In this document: piece by piece, positions 35,019 through 44,685 of the stretch
How positions within the stretch are numbered: position 1 is the first letter of the stretch
How the letters are laid out: each line of letters starts with the position of its first letter
Assembly: GCF_003318295.1 (NCBI RefSeq)
Contig: NZ_QOCW01000002.1
Coordinates: 62,001-126,000 of the forward strand
Direction: 5' to 3'
Origin: Bacillus taeanensis
Lineage (GTDB): Bacteria > Bacillota > Bacilli > Bacillales > UBA6769
Length of the DNA stretch: 64,000 nucleotides
The notes under the pieces: model-generated
The model's database searches: none
Seen by the model: the letters and a program-made list of their open reading frames with translations, nothing else
Told to the model about the DNA's origin: nothing
Made by a program: the position numbers and the translations under genes

Positions 35019-37285
35019 ATATCTCATTAACCGGCCGAGTGCAGGGGGTTGGATTTCGACCATTTGTGTCTCAGGTGGCAAAAAAATGTAACATTACCGG
35101 AACGGTTCAAAATAATATGGATGGGGTTAAAATTCATGCAGAAGGAACAGAAGAATCGCTAAATTACTTTCTTCAAATATTAAGCAATTCTTCTCCTCGT
35201 TTAGCAAGAGTGGATCAAGTTTCTGTAAAAGAAGTCTCTTTAAAAGAGATTGCAGCATTTTCAATTATTCCAAGTGAAAAAGGCGGTTCATCCTCATTAG
35301 TAATTCCAGTAGATTCTGCGGTTTGCAGGGACTGTCTAAAAGAAATGAATGATCCTAAAAATGTTCGCTATCGTTATCCTTTTATTAACTGTACACAATG
35401 CGGCCCGCGCTATACGATTATTCATGAACTGCCTTATGATCGTTCTGCTACATCTATGAAGTCCTTTACGATGTGTAAAGTATGTCAAGCGGAATATGAA
35501 GACCCAAATAATCGCCGCCATCATGCTCAACCGATTGCTTGTCCAAAATGTGGACCGCATGTATTTTTACAATCCATTACAGGCGAAAAAATAGCTGAAC
35601 AACATGATGCAATTGAGAAAGTGAAAGAGCTTTTCAATAATGGCACGATTATTGCTGTAAAAGGTCTTGGTGGATACCATCTTGCTTGTGATGCATCAAA
35701 TCATGAAGCAATAAGTCGGTTACGCCGCCGTAAAAACCGTCCGTATCGACCGTTTGCGGTGATGGCATCATCCATTGAAGTGATTCAATCTGTTTGTCAC
35801 TTATCACCATTAGAAGAAAAAGCGTTACAATCACCTGAAGCGCCGATTGTCGTATTAAGAAAACGTAGAGAATACTTTCTGCCATCATCACTTTCACCTG
35901 GTTTAAAGTCACTTGGAGTAATGCTTCCCTATACCCCGCTTCATACTCTTCTTTTTGAAGAAGAGGGGATCCCTTTTCTTATAATGACGAGTGCGAACCG
36001 TACAGGAATGCCGATTTTATATAAGGATGAAGAAGCATTTTCTTCTTTACAAGGCATTGCTGATTATATTCTTACCCACAATCGGAGCATTTTACATCCT
36101 CTTGATGATTCTGTTGTGCAAATTAATAATGGTGCGATTACATTTTTACGGCGTTCTAGAGGCTATGTACCAGATCCTCTCCAAACAACTCACCTAGTGC
36201 ATCATACAGCAGCATTAGGCGGACAGCAGAAAAATACATTTGCAATTGGTAGACATCAGCAAATTTTTTTAGGTCCTCATATTGGTGATTTAACAAACAT
36301 AGAAGTAATTGAACATTCCAAACGGGAATATTCGCACCTTGAAAAATGGATTGGAGCGTCTAACGAAGTAACAGTGATAGATATGCACCCTCAGTATACA
36401 ACAGCCATGCTTGTAAAAAAAATGAAAGGAGAAGTTGTAACTGTACAGCATCATCATGCCCATATGGTGTCCTGCATGGAAGACAATCATCTGTCAGACC
36501 CTTGTTTTGGACTAATTCTTGATGGAACAGGATATGGAGAGGACGGGAATATATGGGGGTTTGAAGTGCTGTATGGTGATGCTTCCTCTTTTCGAAGATT
36601 AGGGCATTTAAGATATACACCTTTACCAGGTGGCGAAGCAGCTGTAAAAGAACCGTGGCGCACTGCGGTTGGCATGCTTATTCATTATTTCGGAATAGAA
36701 GGAGAAAATCTAGCAAAACAGCTGTTTCCAAATCGAGTGTACGAAATTGGGATTATTGCAATGATGGTGAAAAAAGAAATGAACAGCCCTTTAGCGGGGA
36801 CATGCGGCAGGCTGTTTGACGCCGTTAGCGCCATATTAGGTATTTGTATGGAAGCAACATATGACGGGGAGCCTGCGATTCGTTTATCTGAATATATGAC
36901 AGATGCTGTATCAAATGATGAACACTATCCTTTTTATCTTTTAAAAAATCGAGAAATCATCATTGATGCTTCTGAAATGATCCGATGTATTATTGATGAT
37001 TACTTGAACGCTCGACCGCTTCCACAAATTGTTCAAACCTTTCATCAAACGATCGTAAAAGTATGTGTGGATACATTATTATTAATCGTTGATCGTTTTC
37101 CAAGTTTTAATCGAAAAGTAATGCTTTCAGGCGGGTGTTTTCATAACGCATTTCTAGTGAGTGAGATTACAAAAGCGCTGCAGAAATTCACCTTTGACGT
37201 TTATACACACCAGCGTGTTCCGTGTAGTGACGGCGGGATTGCACTTGGTCAGTTAATCATTGCAGCGAATCGTAAAGGAGAATAA
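35003..37285 (+). CDS. hypF: Carbamoyltransferase HypF
   Basis: A 760-residue multidomain protein starting at ATG 35003. In order it has an acylphosphatase domain (GRVQGVGFRPF, 11-21), two zinc-finger pairs (CRDC...CTQC and CKVC...CPKC), a YrdC-like domain (AVKGLGGYHLACDA...RRKNRPYRPFAVM) and a Kae1-like domain (VQHHHAHMVSCMED, LDGTGYGEDGNIWGFE). It makes the thiocarbamate on HypE that becomes the CN ligand of the active site. Length is normal. Confidence 0.95.
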   Translation: MDKALNISLTGRVQGVGFRPFVSQVAKKCNITGTVQNNMDGVKIHAEGTEESLNYFLQILSNSSPRLARVDQVSVKEVSLKEIAAFSIIPSEKGGSSSLVIPVDSAVCRDCLKEMNDPKNVRYRYPFINCTQCGPRYTIIHELPYDRSATSMKSFTMCKVCQAEYEDPNNRRHHAQPIACPKCGPHVFLQSITGEKIAEQHDAIEKVKELFNNGTIIAVKGLGGYHLACDASNHEAISRLRRRKNRPYRPFAVMASSIEVIQSVCHLSPLEEKALQSPEAPIVVLRKRREYFLPSSLSPGLKSLGVMLPYTPLHTLLFEEEGIPFLIMTSANRTGMPILYKDEEAFSSLQGIADYILTHNRSILHPLDDSVVQINNGAITFLRRSRGYVPDPLQTTHLVHHTAALGGQQKNTFAIGRHQQIFLGPHIGDLTNIEVIEHSKREYSHLEKWIGASNEVTVIDMHPQYTTAMLVKKMKGEVVTVQHHHAHMVSCMEDNHLSDPCFGLILDGTGYGEDGNIWGFEVLYGDASSFRRLGHLRYTPLPGGEAAVKEPWRTAVGMLIHYFGIEGENLAKQLFPNRVYEIGIIAMMVKKEMNSPLAGTCGRLFDAVSAILGICMEATYDGEPAIRLSEYMTDAVSNDEHYPFYLLKNREIIIDASEMIRCIIDDYLNARPLPQIVQTFHQTIVKVCVDTLLLIVDRFPSFNRKVMLSGGCFHNAFLVSEITKALQKFTFDVYTHQRVPCSDGGIALGQLIIAANRKGE

Positions 37286-37287
37286 TT

Positions 37288-37512
37288 ATGTGTGTAGGTG
37301 TTCCTGCAAAAGTCATTGAAACAGAAGAACGTAAAGCTCTTGTTGATGTGCTGGGCTCAAAAATGAACGTAGGTATTCTATTTGTTCCAGAAGTAAAGGT
37401 AGGAGACTATGTTATTATTCATGCTGGACAGGCGCTGACAGTTGTGGATGAGGAATTTGCTAAGTTAAGTATTGAAGAATGGAGGAAGATGATTGATGCA
37501 GCAAATTCTTAA
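37288..37512 (+). CDS. hypC: Hydrogenase assembly chaperone HypC
   Basis: The 74-residue protein starts MCVGVPAKV with the essential Cys2, and has the GDYVIIHAGQA signature. It carries Fe(CN)2CO with HypD to the large subunit. It overlaps hypD by 17 nt. Confidence 0.95.
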   Translation: MCVGVPAKVIETEERKALVDVLGSKMNVGILFVPEVKVGDYVIIHAGQALTVVDEEFAKLSIEEWRKMIDAANS

Positions 37513-38617
37513 AGAGTTTTCAAACCCTGTATTAAGTAAAAAGATGATGAATGAAGTAATCAATCTTGCTAAGCGATATAAAGAGAAAACAGGAGTTCGC
37601 CCGGCATTCATGGAAGTATGCGGTTCGCACACGATGGCATTTGCCAAAACTGGAATAAAAAAAATACTTAACGAACATGTTAAATTAATTTCTGGTCCCG
37701 GGTGTCCGGTATGTGTAACGGATCAAAAGTCGATTGATGCCATGATTCAATTAACAGAAGGAGAAAACCGGATTATTTGTACATTTGGAGATATGATGAG
37801 AGTACCCGGCACAATGAATACGTTAATGGGTGCAAAAACAGAGGGAAAAGATATCCGTGTTGTTTATTCCCCATTAGATGCAGTTCGTATCGCAGAAGAG
37901 CATCCAGATAAAGAGGTTATTTTTTTAGGGATTGGGTTTGAAACGACTATTCCAGTGCTTGGAGCAGCCATAAAACAGGCAGATGAAAAAGGGATTACCA
38001 ATTTTTCGATGTGGACGACAACAAAATTAGTGGAGCCTGCACTAAGAGCGCTGCTGGAAGCAGGAGAGATTCAAATAGACGGTTTTTTACTTCCCGGACA
38101 TGTTTCCATTGTGATTGGGAAAAGAAGTTATCAATTTCTTGAAAATGAGTACGAGGTGCCGGGAGTAATTAGCGGATTTAAATCTATGGAACTATTAGGC
38201 GGCATATATAAGCTATTAACGATGCTGCTGATAGAAAAAGCCGAGATTATTAATGATTATAAGCGGGTTGTCACAGATGATGGAAACAAAGCTGCCGTTC
38301 ATATAATGGAAAGGTATTTTGAACCATGTCATGAAGCGTGGCGTGGGATTGGAGTAATAGAAAATAGTGGGATGGATATAAAAAGTGAATTTGCCCATTT
38401 AAATGCAAAGAAAAAATTTCAAGTAAACGAACAACAGCCTCGTAAAACAAAATGCCGGTGCGGAGATATTATTCGCGGACTTATTTCACCGGAAGAATGC
38501 GTATTGTTTGGAAAAGCGTGTCATCCCCTTAACCCGATTGGACCATGCATGGTTTCTTCGGAAGGAAGTTGTGCAGCACATTATCAGTACATGCGGGAGG
38601 GGGAGTTATTTGAATGA
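37496..38617 (+). CDS. hypD: Hydrogenase maturation protein HypD
   Basis: GGAGGA (37481-37486) supports ATG 37496, giving 373 residues. The conserved cysteines Cys42 (MEVCGSHTM), Cys70 and Cys73 (GPGCPVC) match the catalytic trio of HypD. The C-terminal cysteines (CRCGDIIRG, ECVLFGKACHPLNPIGPCMVS) hold the 4Fe-4S cluster. It assembles Fe(CN)2CO with HypC. Overlaps hypE at ATGA. Confidence 0.95.
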   Translation: MQQILKEFSNPVLSKKMMNEVINLAKRYKEKTGVRPAFMEVCGSHTMAFAKTGIKKILNEHVKLISGPGCPVCVTDQKSIDAMIQLTEGENRIICTFGDMMRVPGTMNTLMGAKTEGKDIRVVYSPLDAVRIAEEHPDKEVIFLGIGFETTIPVLGAAIKQADEKGITNFSMWTTTKLVEPALRALLEAGEIQIDGFLLPGHVSIVIGKRSYQFLENEYEVPGVISGFKSMELLGGIYKLLTMLLIEKAEIINDYKRVVTDDGNKAAVHIMERYFEPCHEAWRGIGVIENSGMDIKSEFAHLNAKKKFQVNEQQPRKTKCRCGDIIRGLISPEECVLFGKACHPLNPIGPCMVSSEGSCAAHYQYMREGELFE

Positions 38618-39615
38618 AACGTATTAATTTAGCGCATGGAGATGGGGGAGAACTTACTCAGCAGTTAATTCATGATGTATTTGTTAAGGAATTCGGGCAT
38701 GAACAGCATGCTGTAATGGATGCTGCAGCAGTTTCGTTAAACTGCCAAGACATTTCGGTCTCAACGGATAGTTTTGTTGTAAACCCATTGTTTTTTCCTG
38801 GGGGGAATATCGGTAAATTAGCAGTATCAGGAACGGTTAATGATCTTGCTGTTAGTGGTGCTGTTCCTAAATTTTTAACGGTAAGTTTTATTATTGAGGA
38901 AGGGTTTTTAATAAGTGACTTAAAAATGATTGTAGGTGCGATGGCTGAAGAAGCGAAAAAAGCAGATGTTCAAATTGTTTCAGGTGATACAAAAGTAGTT
39001 GAAAAAAACAGTGCAGATGGACTGTATATTAATACAACGGGAATTGGAATGCTTTCAAATAAACAATGTGTTAATCCAAATACAATACAAGAAGGAGATG
39101 TCATTATTGTAAGCGGATCGATTGGTGATCATGGAATAGCGATTTTAGCAGCACGAAATGAACTTGGATTAATCACGAATATACAAAGTGACTGCGCTTC
39201 ACTTAATCATATGACAAACGCTGTTTTTAACGCTGCACACAGTGTGCGGATCATGCGTGATCCAACACGCGGAGGGTTAGCAACAACACTTGTGGAAATT
39301 TGTGAAGACTTTCAAGTTACAATGGAAATTGAGGAAAGTGCATTACCAATTCATCATGAAGTACGCGGAGCATGTGACATCCTTGGTTTTGAGCCTCTGT
39401 ATTTAGCGAACGAAGGAAAGATTATCATGATTTGTGCAAAAGAAGAGGAACATATGATTTTAGACATCTTAAGAAACTTTCATGAAGGGCAAGAGGCGCA
39501 AGTGATTGGATATGTTACAAAAAAAGAAAAAGGGCAGTTGCTGTTAAAAACACCGCTCGGCTCTACCCGCCGTTTAAACCGATTATCAGGAATGATGCTG
39601 CCAAGAATTTGTTAA
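38614..39615 (+). CDS. hypE: Hydrogenase maturation protein HypE
   Basis: The 333-residue PurM-type ATPase ends in PRIC, the C-terminal cysteine that receives the carbamoyl group from HypF and is dehydrated to thiocyanate. It contains LAHGDGGELTQQLI and MRDPTRGGLATTLVE. GGGAGGGGGAG precedes the start, which overlaps the hypD stop. Confidence 0.95.
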   Translation: MKRINLAHGDGGELTQQLIHDVFVKEFGHEQHAVMDAAAVSLNCQDISVSTDSFVVNPLFFPGGNIGKLAVSGTVNDLAVSGAVPKFLTVSFIIEEGFLISDLKMIVGAMAEEAKKADVQIVSGDTKVVEKNSADGLYINTTGIGMLSNKQCVNPNTIQEGDVIIVSGSIGDHGIAILAARNELGLITNIQSDCASLNHMTNAVFNAAHSVRIMRDPTRGGLATTLVEICEDFQVTMEIEESALPIHHEVRGACDILGFEPLYLANEGKIIMICAKEEEHMILDILRNFHEGQEAQVIGYVTKKEKGQLLLKTPLGSTRRLNRLSGMMLPRIC

Positions 39616-39645
39616 AGAACGCATCCTGTTGTAGGGTGCGTTCTT
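39615..39645 (+). terminator. Hairpin between maturation and structural hydrogenase genes
   Basis: AAGAACGCATCC pairs with GGGTGCGTTCTT; the T-tail is weak, so it may only reduce read-through into the structural genes. Confidence 0.5.
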
Positions 39646-39706
39646 AAAATTAGAATAGAATTCTCTTACACTGAATATAGATGACATCGTGAGGAGGCTC
39701 TAGAAG

Positions 39707-40201
39707 ATGAATATACCATTCATAACGATGCAGATTCACAACCTATTTTTAGGGATAGCCAATGATATGCGTTTATTGTATGAATGTCAAGATATGTTTA
39801 CAAAGAATTTTCTTTTACGTCAGCTGCAAGATAAAACTTCGCATCTGCAGTTTTTAACACGTTTACTTATAAATGAGAGATATTTTCTGAATATGTCGAG
39901 AGTTCCTTTGCAAGGAATCCGGCCAGATATCCCTTCAACCGGATATCCGCTTGTAATGATTCCGAATGAGGGAACATTTACAAAAGAAGAATTGGGGAAA
40001 TATACAGGGGAAAATGGTATGCCTGCTTATGTAGCTGTAAATGGTGTTGTTTATGACGTTACAAACCATCGTGCGTGGGCAGCGGCAACACATTTCGGTT
40101 TAAAAGCTGGGAACGATTATACAAATGACTTTGCTTCATGTCATGCTGGTCAGCAAATGATTTTAAATCAATTAATACCAGTCGGGAGGTTAAAAGGTTG
40201 A
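39707..40201 (+). CDS. Cytochrome b5-like haem-binding domain protein, hydrogenase partner
   Basis: The 164-residue protein has a helical N-terminal part (1-65) and a C-terminal cytochrome b5/MAPR-like domain (FTKEELGKYTGENGMPAYVAVNGVVYDVTNHRAW, about 88-160). It lacks membrane helices. Its stop codon overlaps the TTG start of the small subunit, so the two should be translated together. I infer that it passes electrons from the hydrogenase or forms a complex with it. Tyr residues rather than the classic His pair may ligate haem, as in MAPR-type domains. Confidence 0.75.
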   Translation: MNIPFITMQIHNLFLGIANDMRLLYECQDMFTKNFLLRQLQDKTSHLQFLTRLLINERYFLNMSRVPLQGIRPDIPSTGYPLVMIPNEGTFTKEELGKYTGENGMPAYVAVNGVVYDVTNHRAWAAATHFGLKAGNDYTNDFASCHAGQQMILNQLIPVGRLKG

Positions 40202-41100
40202 ATAAAAATGACATCTTACCCCCTGAATCGATGACAAACCAAGCTATTACTTATAGGCTTTTTCATAAAACAAAAGAGGGCATTAATAGAGGAAGGATCA
40301 AAAAAATTAATCTTATTTGGCTTGAATTAAACGGGTGCTCAGGAAATATTATTTCTTTAATGAATGGCACAAATCCTGATTTAGAATACATGATTACATC
40401 AATGGTTAATCTTGTCTACAGTAACAGTCTCATGACGGCAGAAGGAGATAAAGCAATTGAAAAACTATCAAATGTTTTGAATGAAGGAGAAGAATTTATC
40501 CTTGCTGTAGAAGGAGCGGTCGCTCTTAAAAATAACGGCCTTTACAATGTCATTGGAAGATGGAATGGTGAGCCGTTAACAGGACTAAAAGCAGCTAAAA
40601 TGCTTGGTGAAAAAGCAAAGTATGTCATCGCAATTGGTGCATGTGCAGCACATGGAGGTGTGTCGGCAGCAAAGCCAAATCCTTCTCAATCAGTAGGGCT
40701 GCAGAGTGTACTTGAGAGAAAGGTAATTAAGCTGCCTGGCTGCCCTTGCCATCCTGATTGGTTTTTAGGAACACTTGCTCACTTACTGTTGTATGGAGAA
40801 CCAGAGTTGGATCAAAGAGAACGACCAAAGCTGTTCTACAGCACATTAATTCACGACAGATGTCCGAGAAGACCATACTTTGACCGTGGTATTTTTGCAA
40901 AAAAATTAGGTGATAAAGAATGCTTGTTTAAACTCGGCTGTAGAGGACCTGTCACACGAATTGATTGCCCGACACGCGAATGGGATGGCTATGTAAACTG
41001 GCCGATTGGAGCTGGTACACCATGTATAGGATGTGCGCAATTTGGCTTTCCTGATCAGATGGCACCGTTTATTAGCTATGATACAACAGGTGGTGAATAA
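40198..41100 (+). CDS. [NiFe]-hydrogenase small subunit, without Tat signal
   Basis: GGGAGG (40184-40189) selects TTG 40198, giving 300 residues. Fe-S ligands are Cys47, Cys149 (IGACAAHGG) and Cys182 (LPGCPC) for the proximal cluster; His219, Cys222, Cys242 and Cys248 for the distal cluster; Cys257, Cys276 and Cys279 (WPIGAGTPCIGC) for a medial 3Fe-4S cluster. The usual CxxC at the N-terminus is C47-S-G-N50, so one proximal ligand is replaced. There is no twin-arginine signal; the enzyme should face the cytosol. Confidence 0.93.
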   Translation: MNKNDILPPESMTNQAITYRLFHKTKEGINRGRIKKINLIWLELNGCSGNIISLMNGTNPDLEYMITSMVNLVYSNSLMTAEGDKAIEKLSNVLNEGEEFILAVEGAVALKNNGLYNVIGRWNGEPLTGLKAAKMLGEKAKYVIAIGACAAHGGVSAAKPNPSQSVGLQSVLERKVIKLPGCPCHPDWFLGTLAHLLLYGEPELDQRERPKLFYSTLIHDRCPRRPYFDRGIFAKKLGDKECLFKLGCRGPVTRIDCPTREWDGYVNWPIGAGTPCIGCAQFGFPDQMAPFISYDTTGGE

Positions 41101-42504
41101 ATGAAAAAACGTATTATTATGAATCCAGTCACTCGAATTAGCGGTTTTATGGAAGTAGATGTTTTAATAGAGAATCATGTTGTAGTGGAGGCGAAAACAA
41201 AAGGATCATTTTTCAGAGGATTTGAACAAATGCTTGTCGGTAGAAGTCCATTCGATTCCATTTATTTTACCCAGCGCATTTGCGGGATTTGTTCAGCAGC
41301 CCATTCAATGGCGGCTTCACTTGCTCTTGAAGATGCCTTAAACATTCTCCCAACTGAACAAGGCAGGTATTTACGCGATATTATTCACTGCTGCGAATTC
41401 CTGCAAAATCACCTTAGACATTTTTATCAATATACTATCCCTGATTATGTAAAACTCCCTAATATCAGCCCGCTTGAAGCAAATGAAAATATTGACTTTA
41501 GGCTTCCGAAAAAAATTAATAATCGAATTTCAAAACATTATTTTGAATCACTTGAATTAAGCCGTTTGGCTCATCAAATGCTTGCGGTATTAGGCGGAAA
41601 AGCACCACATAACCACGGTGTTTTTGTAGGGGGAATTACGACACAGGCGACCACTGATAAAATAATAAAGATGAAGTCAATCTTAAACAAAATTAGTGAT
41701 TTTATCGAACAAAAAACGCTTCCTGATGCTTATTCAATTGCTGAGTATTATCAAGATTATTTTCAAATGGGCGGCGGATATAGAAATCTATTAAGTTATG
41801 GAAGTTTTAATAATTATAGAGAGCTAGGAACGCTGTATGTTGATGCACTCATTTATCAAAACGGCAAATTGGATAAATTTGATCCAAATTTTCTTACAGA
41901 AACTATTGATTATGCATGGTATGAAGGGAAAGACACGTATAAACCTGAGGAAGATATATCAAAGCCGAATATGGACAAAGAAAAAGCCTATTCATGGGTG
42001 AAAGCACCGCGTTATAATGGATTACCATATGAAGTAGGACCTTTGGCAAGACTTTGGCTAAACGGTGAATATCAAAACGGCATTTCAGCAATGGATCGAG
42101 ATCTTGCAAGGGTATTAGAAGCAAAAAAGATTGCAGAAGTAATGGGAGTTCTGCTTGATCAGGTAATTCCAGGAACATCTGTTCAAGAAAAATACAGTAT
42201 TCCTGAGAATGAACAAGGCAGGGGATTAGTCGATACAACAAGAGGAGCTCTCGGCCACTGGGTGAAAATCGAAAATAAAACAATTTCGTTTTATCAAGTT
42301 ATCACACCATCTGCATGGGATTTTTCTACGAGAGATGAGCACTATTTAGGTACAGCTGAACAAGCATTAATCGGCACAGCGATACAAGATCCTGATAACC
42401 CAGTAGAGCTAGGAAGAATATTGCGTTCTTTTGATCCGTGTATGTCATGTGCGACACACGTCTATCGACCAGGGAAAGAGCCAAAAACGATAAAGGTGAT
42501 GTAA
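41101..42504 (+). CDS. [NiFe]-hydrogenase large subunit
   Basis: The 467-residue catalytic subunit has the L1 motif RICGICSAAH (Cys61, Cys64, His68) and the L2 motif DPCMSCATH (Cys447, Cys450, His453). The four cysteines bind Ni and Fe. A 14-residue tail after His453 is the peptide removed by the maturation protease. It is shorter than periplasmic group 1 enzymes (about 540-600). It starts one base after the small-subunit stop. Confidence 0.95.
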   Translation: MKKRIIMNPVTRISGFMEVDVLIENHVVVEAKTKGSFFRGFEQMLVGRSPFDSIYFTQRICGICSAAHSMAASLALEDALNILPTEQGRYLRDIIHCCEFLQNHLRHFYQYTIPDYVKLPNISPLEANENIDFRLPKKINNRISKHYFESLELSRLAHQMLAVLGGKAPHNHGVFVGGITTQATTDKIIKMKSILNKISDFIEQKTLPDAYSIAEYYQDYFQMGGGYRNLLSYGSFNNYRELGTLYVDALIYQNGKLDKFDPNFLTETIDYAWYEGKDTYKPEEDISKPNMDKEKAYSWVKAPRYNGLPYEVGPLARLWLNGEYQNGISAMDRDLARVLEAKKIAEVMGVLLDQVIPGTSVQEKYSIPENEQGRGLVDTTRGALGHWVKIENKTISFYQVITPSAWDFSTRDEHYLGTAEQALIGTAIQDPDNPVELGRILRSFDPCMSCATHVYRPGKEPKTIKVM

Positions 42505-42505
42505 G

Positions 42506-42961
42506 ATGGATAGTATAATTGTTTTAGGAATTGGTAATCAGCTGATGATGGATGATGGAATAGGCATATACATTGTTGAAAAGTTGAAAAAGCAAAATAA
42601 AGATAACAGAATTCAATATGTGATTGGTGAATCCGATATCGATTATTGCCTTAATGTGATAGAGAAGGCTGAGTTTATTATTATTGTCGATGCAGCAATT
42701 TCAGGGAAAACTCCAGGAGAAATAACAGTTTTTCCATTACATGCCCTTACATATCAAGAGGAGCTCGGTTTTTCTTCTCACAATCTACATTTTTTAAATT
42801 TGATATGTCATTCAAATAAAAGATATAAAGGCATTATAATTGGTATTGAACCACATGAAGTTAACTTTCATTTTGGACTTAGTCATTTATTAGATAAAAG
42901 GTTCTCAGCTATTACAAAAAAAGTTAATCAAATTATTAATAAACATGTAATAGGGAGGTAA
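42506..42961 (+). CDS. Hydrogenase maturation endopeptidase (HycI/HyaD family)
   Basis: The 151-residue protease has the family pattern LGIGNQLMMDDGIG (acidic nickel-sensing residue near 16-17), IVDAAISGKTPGEI and SSHNLHF, followed by GIEPHEVNF. It cleaves the C-terminal tail of the large subunit after nickel insertion. It begins 2 nt after the large-subunit gene. Confidence 0.93.
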   Translation: MDSIIVLGIGNQLMMDDGIGIYIVEKLKKQNKDNRIQYVIGESDIDYCLNVIEKAEFIIIVDAAISGKTPGEITVFPLHALTYQEELGFSSHNLHFLNLICHSNKRYKGIIIGIEPHEVNFHFGLSHLLDKRFSAITKKVNQIINKHVIGR

Positions 42962-42985
42962 TTGCTAATCTAACCTCCTTTTGTT
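42953..42985 (+). terminator. Possible terminator of the hydrogenase operon
   Basis: GGGAGGT pairs with ACCTCC across a 13-nt loop, followed by TTTTG; weak. Confidence 0.45.
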
Positions 42986-43113
42986 CATTAATAAAGCTAT
43001 ACTACCGCAGCTTTTTTATCTATTAGCTCGTAACTTCCATAGATTTTTATGATAGACTCATATATAATAAATATAATTCTTCCTTTAATGGACAAAGGAT
43101 TTTGGTGATAACG

Positions 43114-44502
43114 ATGTTAAGATACCTTTTTCTTGCTGTGATTGCGCTTTATTTAACAGCAATCTTATTTCCACAACTAAATATAAATCTTATAATTTCA
43201 ATCCTTTGTATGACAATTGTTGCTTCAACATTATTTTTTGTAAAGCGATTTGTACGTGTATTTGGATTGATTTTTTTAACTCTTGGAATCATTATGCTTG
43301 TAAATAGCGAAGCAGGGGTAAAAGAGTACATCATATCATTTGGACCTATGTTAAATCTACTTAGCTTATTTGCGCTTATTCCAATATTAGCGCTGCCAAT
43401 TAAGTTAGGTCATTATGCAGATGGTATACAAAATGCAATACGCCAAAAAGTTAAAACATCTGGGCAGCTGTATATGATGACATCAGGGATCTCCTATTTC
43501 TTAAGCTGTTTTATGAACCTCGCAACATTACCGATGACCTATTATTCTATTAAACCGTCTGTTGGTTTGTTTCCGTTAAAGAATAAAGAGCGATTTATGA
43601 GCCGGGCAGTTACACATGGATTTGCAATGCCGCTGCTTTGGGCACCAGTAACACCCATTGTCGGAATTGTGATTGAAATGACAGGGGTCAGCTGGGGAGC
43701 CATGCTGCCTTATTTAATCCCTCTAAGTGTTCTTGGTCTTTGTATTGATTGGATAATGGGTGTGGTGATTTCAGCAAGACGACCAGATCGTTATAATAAA
43801 GCATTCGCAGGAAATGAAACAGCAGCAGCACTTGATACACACGAAAATAAAGGAAGCTATAGCAAGCTGCTTCATATTTTAGGTGCGATTTTTCTTTTTA
43901 ATGTAACCATCTCTTTTATAGAAAAACAATTTCAGTTAAGCTTTCTCGTGCTTGTGACGTTATTAGTGATCCCATTTGCATTTCTATGGTGCTTGTTTCT
44001 TGGAGAAAGTAAAGGATTTGCTTTAGGTTTAAAGGAGCATTTTCAAACACATTTATTCAAAATGAAAGATCAATTTTTTATTTTTTTGTCAGCAGGATTC
44101 TTTATTTCTGCAGTAAACTATTCTAAAACTGATCAATTATTTAATGGTTGGATTACAAGCATTAAAGATTTTATTGGTATTGAAATTTTTATTGTTATAC
44201 TGCCGCTTGTGCCCCTTGCCTTAGCATTTACAGGTTTGCATCCGGCAGTGGGACTAGCTTTAATGGCAGAAGCGCTTGATCCTGCGTCATTAAATATAGC
44301 ACCAGAAATATTAACGGTATCGATGCTTGGCGGTGCTGTCTCTGCTCTATTAATGGGACCTTATAATGCAACAATAGGGTTAATGGCAAACATTGTAAAA
44401 GATAATCCGTTTAAAGTATCGAACTGGAATGCACCATTTACGTTTACGTATATAGGGCTGCTAATGGTATTTTTAGTTGTATTACAAATTATAAATTTAT
44501 AA
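43114..44502 (+). CDS. Ion-transporter-superfamily (ArsB/NhaD-like) permease
   Basis: I choose ATG 43114 because GGTGAT (43104-43109) is at ribosome-binding distance; upstream TTG/GTG codons are alternatives. The 462-residue protein has 11-13 hydrophobic segments, re-entrant-like loops (LATLPMTYYSI, FTGLHPAVGLALMAEAL) and the C-terminal ALLMGPYNATIGLMANI. No substrate is recognised. It follows the hydrogenase genes by about 150 nt and may be an unrelated anion or cation carrier. A broken paralogue lies at 20134. Confidence 0.7.
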   Translation: MLRYLFLAVIALYLTAILFPQLNINLIISILCMTIVASTLFFVKRFVRVFGLIFLTLGIIMLVNSEAGVKEYIISFGPMLNLLSLFALIPILALPIKLGHYADGIQNAIRQKVKTSGQLYMMTSGISYFLSCFMNLATLPMTYYSIKPSVGLFPLKNKERFMSRAVTHGFAMPLLWAPVTPIVGIVIEMTGVSWGAMLPYLIPLSVLGLCIDWIMGVVISARRPDRYNKAFAGNETAAALDTHENKGSYSKLLHILGAIFLFNVTISFIEKQFQLSFLVLVTLLVIPFAFLWCLFLGESKGFALGLKEHFQTHLFKMKDQFFIFLSAGFFISAVNYSKTDQLFNGWITSIKDFIGIEIFIVILPLVPLALAFTGLHPAVGLALMAEALDPASLNIAPEILTVSMLGGAVSALLMGPYNATIGLMANIVKDNPFKVSNWNAPFTFTYIGLLMVFLVVLQIINL

Positions 44503-44503
44503 A

Positions 44504-44545
44504 ATACATCTCCTGTCTTAACGCTGAACAGGAGATGTATTTTTA
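44504..44545. terminator. Rho-independent terminator
   Basis: ATACATCTCCTGT pairs with ACAGGAGATGTAT, followed by TTTTAG. Confidence 0.92.
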
Positions 44546-44685
44546 GATGTCAAAATTAGTTTTTTTGTTTGGAGGTTTGTCATTAATAATAGATTTTTGT
44601 AAAAAAATAGCTTACAATATATGTAGAATAATACCTCTAGAGATTGCAAAACACCTGTTAAAATAATCTTTTTGGAGGAAGTAAA

